From contig CAQRDK010000001.1 in the NCBI GenBank assembly GCA_948868795.1, positions 62,001 through 126,000 of the forward strand: 64,000 bases of DNA, given 5' to 3'. This document shows positions 56,683-64,000 of this stretch, piece by piece. The notes under the pieces are model-generated. The model searched no databases. It was not told where the DNA came from and saw nothing but the letters and a program-made list of their open reading frames with translations. Position 1 is the first letter of the stretch. Every line of letters begins with the position of its first letter. The stretch comes from an uncultured Candidatus Saccharibacteria bacterium. Its GTDB lineage: Bacteria; Patescibacteriota; Saccharimonadia; Saccharimonadales; Saccharimonadaceae. A program made the translations under genes and the position numbers.

Positions 56683-59600
56683 ATGCGCAAATGTACCAAG
56701 CGGGCGGTTTCGTGGCTGCTGGCGATCGTGATGCTGTTCTCGATGAGCGGCGTAGCGATGGCGGCGGAGACGGAATTGTCTGAAGAGCCTGCTGTGACGG
56801 CTGAGGTCGAAGCGGCGGAGAATCCTGAACTGACGGATACGAGCGAAGCTCTGGAAGGCGATATTGGCGATTTCGACGAAACTGAGGCGGCGGAAACTGG
56901 CGTGGTTGAGAAAGCCGAGCCGGAAGATGCTGATGAAGCAGAGTTGGAAGAGCAGGAAGCGCTCGAAGTGGACGAAGAAGGCGCCGCTGTTGAAACGGTG
57001 ACCGTGTACGTCTGGATGGACGGCTATGCGGAACCGGTGCCGGTAGAAATACCGGTCGACGAAGCGCCGCCTGAGGCTCTCGGGATTGACACTACGTCAA
57101 CAAGGCGCAGGGCGCCGGCGAGAGTTAGCCTTCCGTCCTACGAGGAAGCCTACGCGGCGATGATGGCCTTGATGGGTGAATACCCGGAAGGTATGACCTG
57201 GACGAACTATGAGCCTTATGGCGATAATGGTAAGCTGGGAAAATATTACCGTTTCCAGGGTGGCACGATTCATGGCGCTTACGCTGTGGGTGTGGGGTGT
57301 GCAGCGCTATGCTTTAAATTCCACGATCTGACCTATCCCGGTTTGCCTATTTACGTCTATGACAGAGGCGGTTTTGATTGGGAAGACATCCATGTAGGCG
57401 ATTTCCTGCGGGTGGACAGCGGTACGCACTCTGTGACGGTGCTGAAGAAGACCGACAACGCCATTATCGTCGTTGAAGGCAACTACAACGGCGGCGTGCA
57501 CTGGGGGCGGGTCATTAGCAAGGCCGATCTGATGCGCGAGATTACCTATATGGTGACCAGCTACCCGAAGGGGTATACTGATCCGTCGGACGACGTTGAA
57601 GTGAAAGTCAACCATAGCGGCACCGAGGGGAGCCTGAGCTGGGAGCTAAATAGCAATGGCGTTTTGACCATCACGGGTTCTGGCGCCATGCCGGATTATG
57701 ACCTGAATGACGCGAGGCCTGGCTGGTATGACTATCGCGACCAGATCTACTCTGTAGAAATTGGCGAAGGTGTTACTAGCATTGGCGACAACGCGTTTCG
57801 TGGTATTGAGACTGCCTATACGAACCTGAACAGCGTGACTATTTCGACGACTGTCACAAGTGTCGGCGCCTATGCGTTCTATAAGACCGGACTCGTTGGG
57901 GTGGCATTCCCCAGTAGCGTAAAAACTATCGGGGCAAGCGCGTTCTACGTCTGCCCAAACTTAACGTCGATCGATTTCGGTAGCGGCGTTGAAACTATCG
58001 GCGACAATGCCTTTTATGGGTGTACTTCGTTGAAGTTTGTTGATGTCCCGAGCACTGTAAGGTCGGTTGGCTCTGGCGTGTTCGCGCAATGTCAAGCCCT
58101 GCTTCAAGTCAGGTTTATGGCAAACGATAAGATTACCATAGGTGACGACTTGTTGAATAGCTGTTGGTATTTAAGCTTTGTGTCGCTGCCGAATGGCATC
58201 ACAAGTGTCCCGGCCGGAACGTTTTACGGTTGTAAGTCGCTCGCGTATTTGTATCTGCCTGGTACTATCACTGAATTTGGCGAATACGGCGTTGCTGGCA
58301 AAAACGACCCGTTTGGTAGTATGGGTGGCGTGGGTGTCATCTATTTCGGCGGCACCGAAGCTCAGTGGGCAAAGTTAGTGAACGGTGTGCCCGCAGGCCT
58401 CGTGGGAACAAAGAGTGTTTTAAGTAGCGTTACGACGGCTGGGCAGGTTTACTATGAACAGACTGACCCGTTTGTCCCGGCGGTAGATGATCCTGGCGAC
58501 GAGGTGACCTGTGCTATGCTCGGCGAGCATATTGGCGACGAAGATGAAAACGGTAACTGTGACGTTTGCGGTGAGCCGTATGATCGGGCGCCTGGTTCGA
58601 CGGTTGATCCTCCAATTGACCCTAACCCACCCGTTGACCCGCCGGTCGATCCTGATCCGCCGGCGAAGCATGAGCATGATTGGGCTGCCGGGTGGACGAT
58701 CGATGAGAATGCGCATTGGCACGAATGCCAAGCTGCTGATTGCTACGTGACGGTTAATGCTGAAAAAGACGGTTACGCGGTGCATGATTACGGCGCGTGG
58801 GTTGTCGATACGGCGGCGACCGCGACGGTAGCAGGTAGCCGACATCGGGATTGTGTGGTCTGCGGTTATAAGCAGACCGAAACGATTCCGGCGACTGGCG
58901 GCAATACCGGGAATCCGAGCAACCCTGGTGGTTCCGGAGGCACGAATAAGCCGAGTAATCCCGGAGGTTCTGGGAACACGAGTCGGCCGAATCCTGGCGG
59001 CGGGTCGTCAACTACGACTCCGACCAATAAGCCGACGACTACGGTGACGACTGACCTGAAGACTGGCGCAAAGATCGAAACGACGACGAGGCCGGATGGC
59101 TCGAAAACGGTCGTCACGACGCAGAAAGATGGCACGGCTGTCACCGTGGAAACAATGGTGAATGGTGCCGTGAAAACTGAAGTCAGCCTGTCCGCGGAAG
59201 TGATTCAGACAGCCCGGCAGCGGGGCGAAGCGGTTCGGTTGCCGGTTGAGGCGGTCCGCGTAGTGCGGAATATACCGGATACGATGCCGATTACGGTGCG
59301 GACTGGCTCGGCTGAAGAAATTCAGGTTATGATTCCGGCTGTTTCGACGACGCCGGGGACCGTGGCGATGCTGGTCGGGACAGACGCTTCGACGAACGTC
59401 GTGAAAACTTCGGTTGTGACGGCGGAGGGCGTGATTGCTTCCCTGCCGGATGGCGCGACGGTAGTCCTGGTTGACAACAGCAAGGTGTTTACGGATGTTT
59501 CGGCCGGAAACTGGGCGGCGGACGCTGTGGCGTTCGCATCGGCTCGGGGGCTGTTTGCTGGAACTTCGGCAATGACTTTTTCGCCGGATGCGGCAATGAC

Positions 59601-59985
59601 GCGCGGAATGTTGATGACGGTTTTGGCGAGGTTTGCCGGAGCCGACACGGCTGGCGGCGAGACTTGGTATGAGAAGAGCGTCGAGTGGGCAGTCGAGAAT
59701 GGCATCAGCGATGGGTCGAATCCAAACGGCGACATCACCAGAGAACAGTTGGTCGTGATGCTTTGGCGCTACTATGGTTCGCCGACGGCGGCCGGGACTT
59801 TGACTGGCTTTACGGACGCTGGTCAGGTGAGCGGCTATGCGCAGGAAGCAATGGCTTGGGCAGTCGAGAATGGCATCGTCAGCGGTTTTGGCGATAGTCG
59901 AATCGGCCCGAAGGGTCAGGCAACTCGAGCGCAGGTCGCGCAGATTTTGATGAACCTCTTGAATAATTTAGATTTGACGCGGTGA
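56683..59985 (+). CDS. Exported surface protein: peptidase-like, BspA repeats, SLH domains
   Basis: An 1100-residue protein. Signal peptide 1-27 (VSWLLAIVMLFSMSGVAMA), an acidic stretch (30-135), a CHAP/NlpC-like domain (150-300) with C206 or C210 (GVGCAALCF) and H249 (THSVTVL), BspA-type leucine-rich repeats (about 315-630, TSVGAYAFYKTGLVGVAFPS), a Cys/His segment (HDWAAGWTIDENAHWHECQA), a Gly/Pro linker and three SLH units (about 940-1095, VFTDVSAGNWAADAVAFASA). SLH units bind wall polymers. The whole is typical of gut Clostridia, so transfer from a Firmicutes host is inferred. Confidence 0.85.
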   Translation: MRKCTKRAVSWLLAIVMLFSMSGVAMAAETELSEEPAVTAEVEAAENPELTDTSEALEGDIGDFDETEAAETGVVEKAEPEDADEAELEEQEALEVDEEGAAVETVTVYVWMDGYAEPVPVEIPVDEAPPEALGIDTTSTRRRAPARVSLPSYEEAYAAMMALMGEYPEGMTWTNYEPYGDNGKLGKYYRFQGGTIHGAYAVGVGCAALCFKFHDLTYPGLPIYVYDRGGFDWEDIHVGDFLRVDSGTHSVTVLKKTDNAIIVVEGNYNGGVHWGRVISKADLMREITYMVTSYPKGYTDPSDDVEVKVNHSGTEGSLSWELNSNGVLTITGSGAMPDYDLNDARPGWYDYRDQIYSVEIGEGVTSIGDNAFRGIETAYTNLNSVTISTTVTSVGAYAFYKTGLVGVAFPSSVKTIGASAFYVCPNLTSIDFGSGVETIGDNAFYGCTSLKFVDVPSTVRSVGSGVFAQCQALLQVRFMANDKITIGDDLLNSCWYLSFVSLPNGITSVPAGTFYGCKSLAYLYLPGTITEFGEYGVAGKNDPFGSMGGVGVIYFGGTEAQWAKLVNGVPAGLVGTKSVLSSVTTAGQVYYEQTDPFVPAVDDPGDEVTCAMLGEHIGDEDENGNCDVCGEPYDRAPGSTVDPPIDPNPPVDPPVDPDPPAKHEHDWAAGWTIDENAHWHECQAADCYVTVNAEKDGYAVHDYGAWVVDTAATATVAGSRHRDCVVCGYKQTETIPATGGNTGNPSNPGGSGGTNKPSNPGGSGNTSRPNPGGGSSTTTPTNKPTTTVTTDLKTGAKIETTTRPDGSKTVVTTQKDGTAVTVETMVNGAVKTEVSLSAEVIQTARQRGEAVRLPVEAVRVVRNIPDTMPITVRTGSAEEIQVMIPAVSTTPGTVAMLVGTDASTNVVKTSVVTAEGVIASLPDGATVVLVDNSKVFTDVSAGNWAADAVAFASARGLFAGTSAMTFSPDAAMTRGMLMTVLARFAGADTAGGETWYEKSVEWAVENGISDGSNPNGDITREQLVVMLWRYYGSPTAAGTLTGFTDAGQVSGYAQEAMAWAVENGIVSGFGDSRIGPKGQATRAQVAQILMNLLNNLDLTR

Positions 59986-60043
59986 CGCCAAGGAACTTTA
60001 GCTTGATTTTATGTCGGTTGGCGTGAAATCTGGCAAAACAAAG

Positions 60044-60075
60044 GCCGTCTGTCTCATGGCAGGCGGCTCTTTTTA
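60044..60075 (+). terminator. Terminator after the SLH protein gene
   Basis: GCCGTCTG (60044-60051) with CAGGCGGC (60060-60067), one U-G, then TCTTTTTA. Confidence 0.85.
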
Positions 60076-60111
60076 TGTGTTTTTGTAGACGGCGGGTCGT
60101 TGTTTTTGGAG

Positions 60112-60696
60112 TTATTTCTGCTTGAGGGCGAGGCGAATGCGTTCTTCGACAGGGAGGCTTGGGTCGACTTCGGCGAGAGCAGCAGAGGCTTCTTTGAGCG
60201 GGAATCCGAGGGCAATGAGGGCATCGAGGGCTTCGTCAGCGGGGCCTTTTTCAGGGGCGAGAGTGAACTTGGTTTCGGTGGCGCCGTAATGGCTAGGGAG
60301 GCCAACTTTGTCGCGGAGGTCGACAATGACGCGCTCGGCGGACTTTTTGCCGACGCCAGCGGCTTTGGAAATGAAAGCGGCATCGGTGTTGGCGATGGCA
60401 TTTCTGACTTCTTCGGGGGTGCCGAGACTGAGGATGCTGATGGCGGCTTTTGGACCGATACCGTTTACGGAAATAAGCATTTCAAAAAGTTTTTTAGCGG
60501 CGAGGCTAGTGAAGCCATAGAGGTCTTCGGCGTTTTCGCGGAGGGAGTGGAAAGTATAGAATTTAACTTCGTCGCCGAGATTGATGCGCTCGGCATCGGG
60601 AGCGGAGAGGATTAGTTCGTAGCCGACGCCATGGACGTCAATGATAACGGAGGCGGGGAGTTTTTCGGTGATGGTGCCAAAGAGGTGCGCAATCAT
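60112..60696 (-). CDS. ruvA: Holliday junction helicase subunit RuvA
   Basis: A 194-residue branch-migration protein. OB domain MIAHLFGTITEKLPASVIID, two helix-hairpin-helix units (EMLISVNGIGPKAAISILSL and ISKAAGVGKKSAERVIVDL) and the C-terminal RuvB-binding domain ALDALIALGFPLKEASAAL. Its ATG overlaps the stop of the membrane-protein gene by 4 bp. ruvC is two genes upstream; ruvB is not in the window. Confidence 0.96.
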   Translation of the reverse strand: MIAHLFGTITEKLPASVIIDVHGVGYELILSAPDAERINLGDEVKFYTFHSLRENAEDLYGFTSLAAKKLFEMLISVNGIGPKAAISILSLGTPEEVRNAIANTDAAFISKAAGVGKKSAERVIVDLRDKVGLPSHYGATETKFTLAPEKGPADEALDALIALGFPLKEASAALAEVDPSLPVEERIRLALKQK

Positions 60697-61280
60697 AGGT
60701 CGCGGAACTCGTTTAGCCCACTTGCGAGGTCCGGACGATTATTTAGATCGCCGAAGTTATTAGCGTTGAGGCCGGCAGCTAGTTCTTGGCGGTCGGATTT
60801 TTCGATAATTTTGCGAGATTTTTTGTGCGCGATGAGGTTAATAATGATGATAAGTAGGACGGTCAGAATAAGGGCGGCGGCAGAAAGGATGAGTGGCACC
60901 GTCTCGCGGTCGATGGTGACGCCGAATTGCTCTTCGATAAAGGTTAGGGCGGAGGTGACGATGGCGTCGAATCGGTTCATGACAGTTTCTTCGGCGTTTT
61001 CTGCGGTGCTGTCTGTGGCCGGGATAACTTCGCCAGTAGATTCGATTTCGTCGCTAGGTGCGGCTTCGTCTGGGAGTGGGGTTTCATCGGCGGGCACGGT
61101 CTCGGAGGTTGTAGTGTCGAAAGTCTCGGCGATCGCGAGAGCTTCTTCGGAGCTGATAGTCGGCTCCTCGATGGTGTCGGTGATGATGTCGCCAGTAGCG
61201 TAAGTGCTATTTGGCATAGAAATAAGAGTGAAAATGCCCACCATGCCCACCGAAATAGTAAAGATAAGTTTTTTGAACAT
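60693..61280 (-). CDS. Two-pass membrane protein in the ruv cluster
   Basis: A 195-residue protein with an N-terminal signal or helix (about 4-25), a long acidic Thr/Glu/Pro-rich outer stretch (30-85), and a second membrane helix (about 131-150, ILSAAALILTVLLIIIINLI), then a basic inner end. AAGGAGTTATT precedes ATG, unlike the leaderless neighbours. It lies between ruvC and ruvA. No family recognised. Confidence 0.65.
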   Translation of the reverse strand: MFKKLIFTISVGMVGIFTLISMPNSTYATGDIITDTIEEPTISSEEALAIAETFDTTTSETVPADETPLPDEAAPSDEIESTGEVIPATDSTAENAEETVMNRFDAIVTSALTFIEEQFGVTIDRETVPLILSAAALILTVLLIIIINLIAHKKSRKIIEKSDRQELAAGLNANNFGDLNNRPDLASGLNEFRDL

Positions 61281-61417
61281 AATAACTCCTTGTGTTGCTA
61301 CTATTGTAGCATAAGTTATGACTTTTGGCGAGTTATTAAGTTGTTTTGCGCCGCGACAATAGTTTTAGGTGGGAGTTTTGAAACTGGTTCGTGGCGTAGA
61401 CGGAAGTTTCGTATTGG

Positions 61418-61885
61418 CTAGGCGGAAGTTTTGGCGACGAAAGAATGAACGATGGCGGCGGCGAGGGCGTCGGCGGCGTCGTCGGGCTTCGGGACTTGTT
61501 TGAGGTGGAGATGGAGACGCACCATTTCTTGGATTTGAGGTTTATGGGCCTGGCCGTAGCCGCAGATGGCTTTTTTGATTTGGTTTGGGCTATATTCAAA
61601 AATCGGGAGATTATATTGTTTGGCGACAAGGAGGCAGACGCCGCGGGCTTCAGCGACGGAGATACCGGTCGTGATATTTTGTTTGAAGAAGAGTTTTTCG
61701 ATGGACATGACGTCGGGGTGGTTTTGGTTGATGATTTCGTGGAGGGAGTTGTAAATATCCTCGAGGCGGTCGGGGAGCGGGGTGTGCGGAGGAGTGGCGA
61801 TGACGCCGTAGTCGAGGGCGGTCGTGCCTTCGATGACGCCGAAGCCGCAGATGCCGGTGCCGGGATCGATGCCTAGGATACGCAT
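61418..61885 (-). CDS. ruvC: Holliday junction resolvase RuvC
   Basis: A 155-residue nuclease with the four acidic sites: ILGIDPGTGICGFGVI (Asp7), MSIEKLFFKQN (Glu), and PKPDDAADALAAAIVH (two Asp). YSPNQIKKAICGYGQAHKPQ is the DNA-binding helix. It starts one base after the radA stop. Confidence 0.96.
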   Translation of the reverse strand: MRILGIDPGTGICGFGVIEGTTALDYGVIATPPHTPLPDRLEDIYNSLHEIINQNHPDVMSIEKLFFKQNITTGISVAEARGVCLLVAKQYNLPIFEYSPNQIKKAICGYGQAHKPQIQEMVRLHLHLKQVPKPDDAADALAAAIVHSFVAKTSA

Positions 61886-63244
61886 TTATTTCTCGTTGAC
61901 GTATTTAATTAGCGTGTCGCGGAGGTCGCGGACGGGGATGACGAACTTGTCTTTAATCGTGGCGGGGGCAATGGCGCGAGTGAAGCCGAGTTTCTTCGCT
62001 TCAGAGATGCGTTGGTCAGGGCGGAAGGCGGAGCGAATTTCGCCGCCGAGACCGACTTCTCCGAACACGACATATTCTTCGGAAAGTTTGCGGCCGGCGA
62101 CGGCGCTAGCAATGGCGAGGCAGATGGCGAGGTCGGCAGCGGAATCTTGGAGTTTAAGACCGCCGACGACGTTGACGAAGATGTCTTGGTCGGAGAGTTT
62201 GAGCTTTGTGCGGCGTTCGAGGACGGCGATGAGAAGGTTGAGGCGGTTCAGGTCGCAGCCGGAGGCGGTGCGCTTTGGATAGCCGAAGTTGGACGGAGTG
62301 ACGAGGGCTTGGATTTCGACGAGGATGGGACGAGTGCCTTCGAGGGTAGCGAGGATGATTGAACCGTCGGTGTTTTGGCGCTCGGCGAGGAGGGCGGCGG
62401 AAGGGTTTTTGACTTCGGAGAGGCCTTGCTGGTTCATTTCGAAAATGGCGGCTTCGGTGGTCGAGCCGAAACGGTTTTTGACGGCACGGACGGTTTTGAA
62501 CCCGCCGTAGCGATCGCCTTCAAAATTCAAGACGACGTCGACGAGATGCTCGAGGACTTTCGGCCCGGCTAAAGTTCCCTCTTTGGTGACGTGGCCGACG
62601 ATGATGACGGCGGTGCCGGAGGTTTTCGCGGCGCGAATGATGAGATTGCCGCAGTTCGTGACTTGGGAAATGCCGCCGGGGGCGGAGGCGATTTCGGCGA
62701 GGGTGAGGGTCTGGATGGAGTCAACGATGACGAGGTCGAATTCGCCGCCTTCGATGGTTTTTGCGATGTCGTTGGCGGAGGTGCTGCTGGCGAATTTTAG
62801 GTTATCGGACTTGGCGCCGAGGCGGACAGCGCGAAGCTTGACCTGGCCGGCAGATTCCTCGCCGGAGATATATAATACGGTGCGAGTTTCGGCGATTTTG
62901 GCGCAGATTTGCATGAGGAGGGTGGACTTGCCGATGCCGGGCTGGCCGGCGAGAAGCGAGACGGAGCCGAGGAGAATGCCACCGCCGAGAACGGTATCGA
63001 GGTCGGGAAAGCCGGTCCTCAGGCGTTCTTTTTCGTTCGAAACTTCAAGGTCGTTGATTGAGGCGTATTTCAGAAGTTTGCCGGAGGCTTGACCGCGAGA
63101 AACAGCAGATTTTTCATCGCGCGCATCTTCGGGGATTTGTTCGACAAGGGAGTTCCAAGCGCCGCATTTGCTACAGCGGCCGTTCCAACTGGTGTAGATG
63201 GCGCCGCATTGTTGGCAGACGAATTGAGAATGAGACTTAGCCAT
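61886..63244 (-). CDS. radA: DNA repair protein RadA
   Basis: A 452-residue recombination ATPase. N-terminal zinc finger CQQCGAIYTSWNGRCSKCG, Walker A AGQPGIGKSTLL, Walker B LVIVDSIQTL, the RadA signature KNRFGSTTEAAIFEM, and a Lon-like end (DIFVNVVGGLKLQDSAADLA). I use the ATG at 63244. TGCTATAAT ends six bases before it, so the mRNA is leaderless. Confidence 0.96.
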   Translation of the reverse strand: MAKSHSQFVCQQCGAIYTSWNGRCSKCGAWNSLVEQIPEDARDEKSAVSRGQASGKLLKYASINDLEVSNEKERLRTGFPDLDTVLGGGILLGSVSLLAGQPGIGKSTLLMQICAKIAETRTVLYISGEESAGQVKLRAVRLGAKSDNLKFASSTSANDIAKTIEGGEFDLVIVDSIQTLTLAEIASAPGGISQVTNCGNLIIRAAKTSGTAVIIVGHVTKEGTLAGPKVLEHLVDVVLNFEGDRYGGFKTVRAVKNRFGSTTEAAIFEMNQQGLSEVKNPSAALLAERQNTDGSIILATLEGTRPILVEIQALVTPSNFGYPKRTASGCDLNRLNLLIAVLERRTKLKLSDQDIFVNVVGGLKLQDSAADLAICLAIASAVAGRKLSEEYVVFGEVGLGGEIRSAFRPDQRISEAKKLGFTRAIAPATIKDKFVIPVRDLRDTLIKYVNEK

Positions 63245-63250
63245 AGGTTT

Positions 63251-63259
63251 ATTATAGCA
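63251..63259 (-). promoter_or_regulatory. Extended -10 of leaderless radA
   Basis: Minus-strand TGCTATAAT (63259-63251), six bases before the ATG at 63244. Confidence 0.78.
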
Positions 63260-63314
63260 CTCCGCCAATGGTTTCGTTATGGTTTATGATGATTCGGGTC
63301 GGGCAAGTTCGGTC

Positions 63315-63395
63315 TTGATTTTGCTATTGTTTGATGCTAGAATGGAGTTATTAAGGTTTTTTGATTACTTTCGTTTCTTAACGAAAGTAATCTTT
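63315..63395 (+). ncRNA. Candidate short RNA or attenuator
   Basis: TTGATT (63315-63320), 17 bp, TAGAAT (63338-63343) after TGC form a promoter. About 15 bases after the expected start a perfect 13-bp hairpin (63363-63375 with 63380-63392) precedes TTTATTT, a terminator-like end. The transcript would be ~50 bases and has no reading frame. Confidence 0.5.
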
Positions 63396-63543
63396 ATTTG
63401 GAGTAAATTGATCCAAACTTTCATACGTTTGATTGAAAATCGTATTACCATAACCCTGCCTCCTTTCTCCCTTGTTAAGCTTGCTTAGATCAAGGCCTAC
63501 TTTTGCCCGTAAGTCCAGAGTAGCATATTTCGGGAAGTTTTAC

Positions 63544-63656
63544 CAAGCATAGCCACGATGATTTTGAAGAAATTTTTATGTTTTGGTTTTTGGTTAAAAA
63601 ATTGGGCATTATATCATATTTTGCTCTTTAGATACAAGCATAGTCACGATGATTTC
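63544..63656. repeat. Pair of 22-bp direct repeats
   Basis: CAAGCATAGCCACGATGATT at 63544-63563 and CAAGCATAGTCACGATGATT at 63635-63654, 91 bases apart, each followed by T-rich DNA. They lie in the AT-rich gap before the surface-protein leader. No gene is seen between 63396 and 63696. Confidence 0.65.
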
Positions 63657-63693
63657 ATATTTTTGCGGATTTTGCTTGCGGTTTGGATTTATG

Positions 63694-63702
63694 TGGTATA
63701 AT
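63694..63702 (+). promoter_or_regulatory. Extended -10 of the second surface-protein leader
   Basis: TGGTATAAT, as in the phage leader at 5825-5833. The start should be near 63709, at the first arm of the leader stem. No good -35. Confidence 0.7.
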
Positions 63703-63707
63703 GAAGT

Positions 63708-63894
63708 TGTCTATACAATGTGTTAATAAAGAGCAAGTTTATTTTTAAGGTTTTTGTGTTGTCCATGCTTGGAATGACGCCGTAAGGCTCAGCGTTCATG
63801 GTACGGCTCAAAAACCTGCTCAATGCGTTGTATAGACACCCTTGCGGCGTCATTTTTGTTTTGGCAAGAATGGCGGCTATTGAGGGTGTCTATA
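63708..63894 (+). ncRNA. Pseudoknotted 5' leader with a competing strand
   Basis: Arm 1a (63708-63720) pairs with 1b (63826-63838), 13 bp with one G-U. Arm 2a (63773-63787) lies between and pairs with 2b (63840-63854), 15 bp with one G-U, beyond 1b: order 1a-2a-1b-2b, a pseudoknot, then ATTTTTGT. GGTGTCTATA (63885-63894) is also a perfect 10-bp partner for 1b (63831-63840), so 1a and this strand compete, next to the start site AGGAGGG of the gene at 63917. Confidence 0.72.
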
Positions 63895-63916
63895 AACAAC
63901 AAATAGGAGGGCTGCG

Positions 63917-64000
63917 ATGCTAAAACGCCAAAGAAAAGTTAATATTGTTGGGAGTATAAGTTCATTACTACTAGCATTCTTGATAGCGAATCCGCTACTA
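63917..64000 (+). CDS. Start of a second secreted surface protein (3' end outside window)
   Basis: The first 28 codons read MLKRQRKVNIVGSISSLLLA and on, a signal peptide. They resemble the start of the surface protein at 41380 (MLKRHTNFNTVGKISCLGLL), and both have GGAGGGC before the ATG and a pseudoknotted leader. So this is probably a paralogue with a lectin-like C-terminus, perhaps the real target of the template repeats. That end lies outside the window. Confidence 0.7.
   Translation, partial: MLKRQRKVNIVGSISSLLLAFLIANPLL

Noticed and set aside
1..64000. CRISPR array, insertion sequence or transposase
   Set aside because: No regularly spaced repeats and no transposase-like frames or terminal inverted repeats were seen.

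Overview
The window looks like a chromosome segment of a member of the Candidatus Saccharibacteria (TM7) / Patescibacteria, with the right-hand part of a prophage at its left end. The assignment is an inference. It rests on short, tightly packed housekeeping genes (trpS, a RluA-family synthase, a reduced DNA polymerase III delta-prime, ruvA, ruvC, radA, ychF, rplS, rpmG), an RNase HII fused to a YraN-type nuclease, many genes that appear to be leaderless, and no biosynthetic operons. The standard genetic code fits: long frames open with TGA as a stop, and TGA ends several genes.

Positions 1 to about 19.5 kb are phage. The rightward late genes are an amidase endolysin with three Cpl-7 repeats (its 5' end lies outside the window), a holin-like pair, portal, scaffold, major capsid, an adaptor-like protein and tail/receptor proteins. 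There is no tape-measure or sheath gene, which suggests a short-tailed particle. A leftward block (11.2-19.5 kb) carries the terminase subunits, RusA, a methyltransferase broken at a GA repeat, YopX, YqaJ nuclease, RecT and many small proteins. No integrase or repressor is visible, and the other phage end lies left of position 1.

Positions 19.9-29.2 kb hold host genes: a GH57-like pseudoenzyme, rpmG, an HD hydrolase, tRNA-Tyr, a tRNA-Thr with an odd T-loop, a TPR protein, holB-like, rluA-like and trpS. Positions 29.2-36.0 kb form a defence island: a PD-(D/E)XK nuclease and a type III restriction-modification pair whose res gene carries one in-frame TGA. Positions 36.0-39.2 kb hold a membrane glycosyltransferase, a PF06541 membrane protein, an S51 peptidase and tRNA-Ala.

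Positions 39.25-42.1 kb hold a secreted Fib_succ_major-type surface protein flanked by two short, Asn-codon-rich copies of the C-terminal lectin-like cassette. Each copy has its own promoter and a conserved leader hairpin. They look like template repeats of a diversity-generating retroelement (DGR), with no reverse transcriptase in the window. A paralogous surface protein starts at the right edge (63917).

Positions 42.2-49.5 kb hold a MerR regulator, a secreted HNH nuclease, a large membrane protein, a small RNA gene, a NYN nuclease, YchF and two proteins of unknown function. Positions 49.7-54.5 kb hold a MerR-controlled redox operon that looks transferred: two anchored flavodoxins, an aldo-keto reductase, two short-chain dehydrogenases, a cupin and a decayed carboxymuconolactone decarboxylase. 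Positions 54.7-63.2 kb hold rnhB-yraN, rplS, a 1100-residue peptidase/BspA-repeat/SLH surface protein, ruvA, a membrane protein, ruvC and radA.

The most unusual signals are RNA-level. Three 5' leaders, one in the phage and two before the surface-protein genes, start at the mapped promoter and can fold into the same nested pseudoknot order. In two of them a third strand could compete for one arm. There is also a ~280-nt hairpin-rich phage RNA or DNA element, the two orphan DGR-like template loci, and repeat-tract frameshifts in two phage genes.
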